From Candidatus Heimdallarchaeota archaeon (lineage in GTDB: Archaea; Asgardarchaeota; Heimdallarchaeia; Heimdallarchaeales; Heimdallarchaeaceae): a DNA stretch of 64,000 bases. A program made the position numbers and the translations under genes. The notes under the pieces are model-generated. The model did no database searches. It was not told the origin of the DNA and was given only the letters and a program-made list of their open reading frames with translations. Below are positions 1 through 10,110 of the stretch, piece by piece; positions within the stretch are counted from its first letter, which is position 1, and each line of letters starts with the position of its first letter. Location of the stretch: the NCBI GenBank assembly GCA_016839945.1, contig JAEOTE010000007.1:115799-179798 (forward strand), given 5' to 3'.

Positions 1-3000
1 TTTGTGCAAAAATATCCCAAAGTGTATGAATATTGTTCTTATGAAGTTCAGCTACACTTTGTGGATTGTCACTAATTATATCACTTAGATAATAAAATGG
101 TAAATCTAGATTTCGTTTTATCCTTGAAACCTGAATACTATTCAACTTTGAGGTTTTCACAATCAGTTCTTCGGAAACATTCAAATGTGCTATAGTTGTA
201 TATCCCGATTTGATTAACAGTTTTCTAATATTAGCATCAAATAATCCTATTTTCTTGACACTGTAACTCTTACTCTTCAATGTTTCATTGACTAACTGGC
301 TATTCATCTTATCTTGAAGAGACTTTACAATTGCTTGCTCTTGTTCAGTTAGACTTACGCTTATCGCTTTTCTTATATCTGGAATTGAAACAAAATCAAT
401 AACTTGGATTATACCTTCGTTATGGAATTTTTCCAAAAGTCTTGGTTGATTAATGAATATAAGCATTGGAGCTCTTAACTTCTCGATAATTTTCACAATT
501 TCAGAAGAATAGTCTTTAGGATCTTTGCTTTCAATATATTCAAGTAAAATTCCTATAGTTCGAATATCTTCTTTGCGTAGGAATGATAGTATTTCTTTGT
601 CCTTTATGAACGAACTAAGTCTCTTCTGTTCAGAAGACATCATCCTTTCCACTCTTGTAGAGGAAAGTTTAGGTAGAAGAGATGTACATGTTGTTTCATA
701 TTCTATTTCACTTAATGATTTACAGTAAATTAAGAAATCAAAAACAGTCTGAAGCTTCATCTTATTCATTAAGTCATAAATCTTCTTATTTTCTCTAACA
801 GGTGGAAGAGAAAAAAGATCAGTTTCTACCATGTTCTTTAATGAATCTGAGGTCTTCCAAACACTGCTTGTTTTTGATTTAGCTTGTTTATTGAATACAA
901 GCGCTTCTTCAACTGATAGGATAAAACCTTTCTTAAGGATGGAAATATTGCTTCCTGAAAGTAAATCTTTAGGTATGCTTGTTAGGCTTCCTTCCAACTC
1001 CTTCAAAGTAATTAATGAGATATTCCTTAGATTTCTTAGGAAAACTGGATCAGGGATTTGGCTCTTAATCTTATTATAATCCTCTAACAATAATTCGTCT
1101 ATACTCCTATAGGGAAGTTTTGAGATGATATCAACTTTCAACCTGTTTGGTTGAAGTAGGATTATTGTTCTTTTTAGATGATATGAGAGTTCATTATACT
1201 TCTTGCTTATCTTAGAATGAAGCTTTGAAATTGTTTTATTATAGAGTTCTTTTTCATGTTTTTGCAATAACAAAAGGTATTCTATTGAGGAATCTGACAT
1301 ATCAAGTTTTTGATCTTTTGATTCAAGATTTAATACTTGCATCAGAGTTATACCTTTATTGAAAATAGAATTAATGGCATTTTGAATATCTTCTCTTTGT
1401 TTTTTGGTTACACTTATCTTATTGAGATTCATTGATAAATATGCTAAATCTAGTAGATTGAGAGAATATTCAGTTTTTGATACTAAATCCTTAAGCACTA
1501 ACTTTTCAAATACTTTTATTTTATCAAGTAAATAATTAGGAATCTTATCTAATGATACTTCTTCATCAAAAAGATCGGAGTAATACTTGATACTTCTCTG
1601 ATTTAGAATCGCTATATCCTTTGCAGAGAATATCTTACTTTCTTTTATCACTGGATGGCTTCCAAAATTACTGCTTGTTAAAGAGTATCTTATTTTTTCA
1701 ACTTCTGCTTGTTTTAATAAGAGAATTGAAGCAAGTTCTTTGTTAGTTAATAGATAAAATTCTTCTAAATTCTTAACATAGTTCTGTATGTTTTTCCAAC
1801 TCTTAATTGTAACATCAGGAAGGAGTAAAAGCTCAATGGGTAGTTTTAGAATTCTCTTTATTTTGTTTGCCAGAGATTTGGAAAATGTGAACGTTTCTTT
1901 GTTTAAAGCAAAAATCAAATCATCCATTGTTGAATAATGTTTCTGAATTTCTTTCTTTGTTTCAGAATCGAAAATTTTCACTCTGCTTAACTGTACTTTC
2001 TTCTTAACATCTGTTTCAATTTTCTTGTAAGTTAGTGAAGAGGTAATTTCTAGGATTTTATCTTTCAATTTAGCAGGGGACAATATCATCCAAGAAGAGA
2101 TGGGTTTTATTATGAGATCTCCTATAGTGTAAATACTCTTATCTTCTAAAATCTGTAGATCTGCCTTTGTTAGAACAGCGAGTGAGGAAATGGGTTTGGA
2201 GAATGTTTGTTCAATTTTGAGACCCAAATCCGATAGTGAATCCTCTTTTTGATATAGTGTTGTTATTAAATCCAATATACTCTTAATTTTTGTTGTTTTT
2301 GTTTTCTTTGTGAACAATTCTTTAACATCGCTTTCCTCTATGTATTGATCTTTGGATATATAATTAGCTATTATACCTTCTTTTGATGCTAAGTAGTCTC
2401 CTAAGAATCCAACAATATTTGCTTTTTCTGTAGCATCACTTGTTTTCATTAAATCTCGAAAAGTTACTATTCCAGAATCTAAATAGTTGCTTTTTATTTC
2501 ATTTAGATTCTTTTGATTGATTTTTGGATAATAAAGGACAGAAGTGTTATAGACTTCTTCTGCTTTATTTTGAATTTGTTTAATCTTTTTCTCTGAAACT
2601 AACCAGTCGTAAATTGTGTTATTCATTAAATCCTCGAGATTGTAAATTCCTATAGATTTCAGATAATTTCTGTCTTGAGCTGATAGGAAGAAAATTTCTT
2701 TCAAGTTTTGTTCTGCAACGGAATCTATTCGTTGAACAATCGAATCTACTTTGAAATTCTTAATAGTATTTTGAATAGTTGTGACTTTTACTTTTGAAGT
2801 AGTTGCAATAACTTTAGGAGATAGATAGAAGATATCTGCAATAATATTAACACCTGCAGATTTCATTTTCTCTAAATCTTTAGGATCAAAATCTAGAAAG
2901 CGTAGATTCGCCAATAAATATGGAGTAATTTTCTTGAAAATGACTTCATCATCTTTGAATGTAGGTGATGTCAATATTGATTTGTATGAAGAATATCCTT

Positions 3001-6000
3001 TGTTTGATAAATCAACTTCTAATTCGGATAATGGTTCTTTAAATCCCTCTTCTTTTATACCTTTTATTAACGAGAGAGAGAGAATAATTTCATCTTGAAT
3101 ATTCTTTGGTAATTTATTAAGGAATATCAAATGCTCAATGATGGTTGTGAACCCTTTTTCATAACAATAATCTAGTGACTCTTTTGTTATTGAGGATAAA
3201 TAGCTGATATTATTGGATAATTGACTTCTGTAGTCATCAACTTCTTTTCCTTTTACTTTACTATTAGTTACGATATGACTAACAGGAACGAAGAAAAGAT
3301 GCTCAACTGTTGTTATACCTATTTGAAGGAGAGAAGTTGCTGTCTTCTTTGGTAATCCCAACATTTCAATTGAGATACCAAACTTATCAATTTTCTTCAG
3401 GTTTTTAACAAGATAATCTGGTTCTTCTTTCTGTTTTGTAATAAGCTTACTAAAACTTGCTGGCCAATTCTTCTGAGGTATAGCTAACAAATCGTTATAT
3501 GTTGTTATATTACTATTTAACAAGTCTTTAATTTCTGTATCTTTCAGCTTTAATGATTTTCCAATTAACGTTATTGGGGTTAATAAAATAGAGATGAGTT
3601 TTACAAGATTTTTCTTTTCCTCAATAGGTATTGGTATTAAATCAAGATTAAGCTCTGATGCTTGAACTAGAGATACACAACCATACTCGGAAAGAATGGT
3701 TTTGGTTTCCTTTGTTATTTCAGAGAATAGGCTTAAATCAAGACCTATTAATTTTACATTTTCTTCTAATGATTTAATATCAATAGTTGTTTTAATGGTC
3801 CTTATTTTTTCTTCTGCAACATTGATTAGTTTGGCTAAGAGTGGAGCTGGAATGAGAAGGAATTGGTAAAGGTTTCGAATGCCATTGTGTTTTAGTTTTT
3901 CTATTTGTTTGGAAGTTAGGTTACCTATATAGGATAATGGAATACTTTTTAGTGATAGAAGTAGAGGGCAAACTTCTGAGAGTAATTCTCTTTTTTCTAC
4001 AATCTTACTATCTAGTGATAAAAGCTCATCTAGATAGAGTATTTTTTCATCCTTTAATCTCTTAATAAGAGCTGAATCTGAAACAATCTTAATATCAGAG
4101 AGTTTGATCGCCCATTCTGGAGGGCTTATCTGTATAACTATACTATTAAGAACCTCTACTATTTTAGAATGCAGATCATGATTTTCCTCTTTCTCTGATA
4201 AACATAATAATCCTGATACAATGTTGTTACAATCGCTTTGAGACAAAATATTCAATTGTGCAATGTTAAGCTCAACGTTAGAAATGAGCCATGAAATTGG
4301 CTTAAACATATTTGAAGTGATTATTCTGATTAATGATTTCTCGATATCTCCAAAATCAAAAACTGGGTGAGGTATGAAATCTACTAATAATAGAGCACTT
4401 GATAATCCATATTTCATAAATTGTTCTTCTGCTTTATTTGGAAAGGAGAGAGCATGATCAATATAGTATGAAAATGTTTCTGACATTCTTGTACTCAAAT
4501 TAAATTCTCTTTGGAATATTCTTATTTGCTTTGCTACAGCTTTTGGTATACCAATTATTGTGTTGACATTTGTTGAGAGAAGTTCAATAACATGTTTAAT
4601 ACCATTATTCCATAGAACTCCTTTAGAAGAAATATCAAAACCTGGTAATGCAAGAACATTCAAACACAGAAAGCTAACTAATTGTTCAATAAATGCTATG
4701 CTTGAGATTTTTTCTATTCTTTCAGATTCTGATAGTTGTAGCAGTGCATCTGGGATAAAACCAAATATATCTTCTACAGCTTTTTTTGTTGGATCGAATT
4801 CAAGAGATTTAAGCAAGTTGATTATAGGTTCGTTAAGGGTTAATGTTCTACCTTTTGAAAGTGTGAAAGTGCCTTTCCTAGCTGAACTTATGGTTTTTGG
4901 AATTGAACCATTCAAGGCTCGTTTCAAATCCTTATCTGAACAATTAAAGAGATCAATCAACCTCAGAATTCCTTCACTAGTTAAGTTTAGTTTCTCCTCT
5001 GAAGATAACTCTGAAATTCGGTAAATTGAGATGTGACACGCGTTTAGAAAATCTCTCATATAGTCCCCAGAGACACTCAATGTAGGATATGCTTGATAAT
5101 TTGAACTATACAAATCTTGAACATGTATTTTTCCAGATTTAAGTAGAGAATTAATTTTTCCCTTTGATAAAACAAAGAAGTTTACTAACTCGACACCTTT
5201 TCGTTTAACTTCTTTCATCAAATTAGAAGGAGTGATTTTGTCCAAGTATGTTTGCACTTTTTTCTCTGACATGTTTAGTAAAAGAGAGATTGTAGAAACA
5301 TCCTCTGTAATAAAGGAGAGGATATCACCTACACCTGAATATATAAGCTTCATTACATGATGATTATCTAAACCAATAAAAGCTACAGAAGAGCGATATA
5401 GTTGCACTTCTCTAAAGATATCTAATCGAACTAGAGCAGGACGAGATTCTCTTATTTCTTCCATTCTTGATATAAAGTCTTGTACGGAGTTGATACCTAT
5501 ATCTAGTAGTTTTTCGAGATAATCTTCCTCAATTGAAGGACAAACAGTAAGAGGTATAGCAGAACTAATTCTTCTTTCTGATAACTCATCGAATGATATG
5601 AGATCTAGTGCATGAAACTCTTTGTATATTGGATTTTGCGTAATTGTAAATAACTCATCTCTATTCAATAAAGCAAGATCTATAACGGAATTTATTTCAT
5701 GATACTCCAGACGTTTAATTTCATCATAAGATAGAAAGCCTATGAATCGGATTGAGCCAGATAAGAGTTCTTTTGCTTTCTTATATACGTCAACTTGAAG
5801 TATTTCAGAGATACCTAACAAAGATGCTGAATAGAAGAGAGTTTCAATATCTGTAATCCCTAAATCTTTTAGCTCATCTAGTTTTTTCTCTGGTATTAGT
5901 TCTGATGGTCTTATTAAGTGAGATTGTGATAAACGGAAGGACACAATATCGGTGTAGGTTAGACCTTCTTTTATTTCTCTTATTTGTTTCTGGGAAAAAC

Positions 6001-9000
6001 CAGAGATTTCTGAGAGTTGCTTTTCTGGAAGTGAGAAGAAATCAATCAATGTATTAATTGAAGATTTGCTCAACTTGAGAGTAAGTTCTCTTGGAAGCCC
6101 CATGGAAGCTATTGGGATTGCTAATTCCATTATTAGTTTATTAAGAGAGTCAGTCTCCATTAAACTTGAGAAGAAAGGCGAGAGGGCAGAATGTTCCTCC
6201 AGATTTATTTCAAATACATCACCAATTATGACGTTTTTGTATTCTTCTCTACGAGCTTTTCTGATCTTAGTGAAGAAGGGTGTGATTCTAAGAGGTAACT
6301 CTAAAATTGATCGAATTAATGTTAGATTATAATGATCTGTAAGGTATTGTTTGTCTTTACCAGTTAAGTCTTTTATAACTTTTGGATCAGTAATAACATC
6401 TGATAACGTTTTATTTTCTACTTCTTGAATAACCCTGTTGAAATATGATGAATTATATACAGATGCAGGTAGTTTAGCGAAGTAATGGAAAGCTTGCATT
6501 ACTATTATTTTTGAAGAATATGTAGAAACAACTCTGTAAAGCACTGGGTCTTTAAGATCTATATCAGGAATGAAAAGTAATTGGTAAACATAATGGATAT
6601 CATTTTGTTCTAAAACCTCTAATGAAAATTCTGAAATCTCTGTAAAAATCTTCAAAGGTAAGGTGAGGTATTTCTTAACAGCTGATATCTTTATCCACAA
6701 TTCTGGATTAGAGAAATAATACTGTTCTTCTATAGTATAGAATATTTCTTGAATTGTTTGGAATCTTTCAAAGTGGAATATTGAATCTTTACTCAATAAT
6801 CTTTGTTCAAGTTTATCAAACAATTGAGTTTCAAAAGCAAAAATACCCTTTTGTTCATACATTGCTTGAATGCTTGAGGATGTCAGAGAAGTTATTATAC
6901 TTTCAGCATCCTTTGGAGAGATTTTTATGAGTTTGCTTAGTTTTTGAGATGATGCAAGAATAAACTCAGATATTGTTTTTATTCCATTTTCTCTTAGAAT
7001 TTCTGTTTGACTAAATGAGAGCGATGGTAAGAAATAAACAGGTAGTGAGAAGTAGCCAAATATATCTGAAAAGTCTAAAGCACTTTTTATTGTTTCAAAT
7101 CTTTCATCTGGTATTCCTGTTTTTTCCATCAGAACTTCAGGAGAGGATAACATAAAACCAAGTAAAGTCCTTATTTTTGCTTTTTCTAATAGTTCTATGA
7201 TTTCAGGATCTAGCATATCAGAAATATGATCCAAAGATAGATTCAAGATAGCTTTAAAGGATTCAATAACATCCCATGGTAAAATTTCCTCATTCCACTT
7301 ATCTTTTGAAGTTGAGAAGTATAAATCCTCAATTGTCATTATGTTATTTTCATCCAACACTCTGACAATTCTAGGTTCTAATATTCCTAATTCAGAAAGG
7401 TCAATTCCAGTATCACTTATTCTAACATTCCTTTGAAGAAGTATAGCTTCTTCATTATCTACTCCTAAGAAAGAAGCAATATCTTCAGATTTACTTACTA
7501 GTAAATCAATAATTTTAGTGATTCCATTATTTCTCAAAATGTTGAGTTGTTGGGTTGTCAAGGTTCTAGTTTGGACCTCTTCTATTTCTTGTGTTTCTTC
7601 GGATTCTTCAACTTGAACAGTTTTCTTGATGATTTTCTCCCATGTTACTAGTGTTAAAGGAGACCTCAGTAGCTTTCTGAACTTATCAATGACATTCCAG
7701 TTAACTACTGCTGAAGAAAAAGTGAGAGGGTGGGCTAAGTAAAAAATCTTATCCACTGTATCATAGCCAGAAAGTATTAGTGATACAATTTCGTGTGAAG
7801 AAAATCTCTCTGATTCTTCGTATTCAAATGATATTAGAGAAGTATATTTATTTCCTGATTTTTCAAAGAAATGAGTACCTTTTTTCTCAATTGCGAAAAC
7901 ATCTATTAATTGCTGGGTTTCTTGAGTAGACCTTACTAAAGTAGCTGCTAACTCATCAATAGTATATTCAAATAATTGATGAATAGCTGTTATCCCTCTG
8001 TTCCTTAATTTATCAAAATCTTCAAGAGTTAACTTACTTATTCTAGAAATTGGTAAACCTAGAGTTTGAACGAATTCATCATATTCACTAATTAGTAAGA
8101 TTTCCTTACTAAATTGATCAGTTTCTGAAAATGTTCTATTCTTGATATTATTGTGAAGCTCAATAACAAGTTTTCTTTCTTTAGCAGTGTTTAACTCAGA
8201 TTCAATAATTTCTGGAATAAGATCTAAAAATTGTCTTACTGTTACAATATTTCTTAATTTCAAACGAAGAAGAGCTTCTGTAAGCAGAGATAAATCCTTG
8301 AATTTGTCTGGATATAGTTGAGTAAGTTCGATTATTTCCATATTCGCTAATTGATTTAAATGTCGAATATTTTCCCAAAAACCTGTATTCAATGTTGGTT
8401 TTTCAGTAGGGTAAACACTGTATAGATCTTGGATTGTTAGGTTATGTTTTTCTATGAATTGAACTAATCTTGGATATTGGTTACTAAGTAAACTCAAACT
8501 CTTTCCAAATTCTGTTCTATTCTTTTTTACTTCTTCTTCACTTATTGATTGTTTTAAATCCTTTACCCTTTCTTCTGATATGTTTAATACATCAGATAAA
8601 TCAGAATTAGACCAGATTGAGAACCTGCCAATACAGTTTATTCCTATTTCTTGCAATAAATATGATTGCCTTCTTAATGAAGGAAATGCAAAAGATATAG
8701 GAGTTAATAAAAGATTTGCAGTTTCTAGATATGTTCTTTTTGCTTCTCCTGTTAGATTGTAAGCTTCAGGAGGATTGTAAAAAATTTCCTCAATAGATAC
8801 TATTCCTGCAGTTTTTAGTGTTTCTTGATGTTTTATCCATTTGAATATTGGAGTTCCAAGACTCTTTTTTATTCTCTCAACATCTTTTTTTCTCAAACCT
8901 AACTTTCTTAATTGAGGTGATGGAAATGCTAAGAATGCAGTAGTTGTAAAAATTTGAAGATTAACTAATTGTTGCTCAATATCCTTTGGTATTACTTTAA

Positions 9001-10110
9001 CGTGAGACAAATCTTTATCTTTCTTTGACTCTCGAATGTGAGATATTAATTTGTGTTTTGATTCCTTGAGTAGTAGATCACCTATCAATTTGTAATCTCT
9101 TTTCAAAATTGATGCTGTGGGTAAAGAGATTAGGTTAGTAAGAGTCTTTATACCTTTTTGAGATAGAACCTTTATGGCTTCTGTTTCCTCTTCCCTAAGT
9201 ATTTCATCAGAAATTAACTCAAATTTAGATAGTTCAATAGATTCTGAGGATTTGACTAGAGTATCTAGAAAGGTATTGTACAAATTCCTCTCTAGTTCCT
9301 TTATTACAACAAGATCATCTAGTTTAGCATTAATTAAATCCTCAATTGTTTTTATTTTTCTTCTATGAAAAGCGTTCTTAGTATAAGCATCTGTCCAATC
9401 AGGTTTCATCTTAGTTACATTGGTCTTAGAAAATGTAGGAAACTTATCACATAGTTGAGAAAAAATATTTTGCAGGTAATTAACTAAAACAGCTGTTACT
9501 TCTGTTTGATAGTTTACTGAATATGGTAATTTTGTTTGGTAAAGAAATTCTTCAATGGTTGTATCTTGAGATATCAAACCTTTAGAATTATCTTTTAGAT
9601 ACTCAAAAGTTGGAAATAGTGTATCTATTTTTATGTCATCAACTTTGGTGAGTGAAGCCAGAAGTTGTTTTCTTTTTTCTGATTTAGCTTTACTTGTTTT
9701 ATCCTTGGTTAGTAAGTACTGATGAAGGAGCTGTTCTTTTTTATTTTCGAAAAGTTTCTCTAGTAATCCAGTAACTGTTTGTAGTTTGTTAAAATCTGTA
9801 GCGAAATAATGGTAACTGTTTTGTATCCATCTTCGATATAAAGCCTCTTTTAATGTGATTATAGTTTTTTCATTTTGAGTAAATCTTCTTTCTATAGTTC
9901 TACTTACAAAGAGTTTAGGATCAAAACTAGGGCTCATTCCCTCTCTATCAAGTTCAGATATCGTTCTAAGTTTGATATTGTAGATATCTTGTTTAGTAAG
10001 TTCTAACAGTTTTGCTATATTATCAGATGGTGTTATGAGAAAATCAGAAATAGATTCAATATTGTTTGTTCGAAGAACTGATTGAATTCTTGATGGACAC
10101 CATACATTAG
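1..10110 (-). repeat. Protein-level tandem array of HhH-like units (about 65-75 aa each, about 45-50 by eye) in the extension of the Top6B-like gene
   Basis: Recurring pattern L..xGIxTIxDLL....xxLxxxxxISxxxVxxIKxxL, e.g. LRNNGITKIIDLLVSKSEDIASFLGVDNEEAILLQ, LRENGIKTISEFILASSQKLSKLIKISPKDAESIITSL, LLQIGITTVEHLFFVPVSHIVTNSKVKGKEVDDY. Left boundary open. Confidence 0.75.

Noticed and set aside
1-10110. CRISPR or DNA-level tandem repeats in the giant gene
   Set aside because: Periodicity is at protein-pattern level only; no exact DNA repeat units or uniform spacers were seen.
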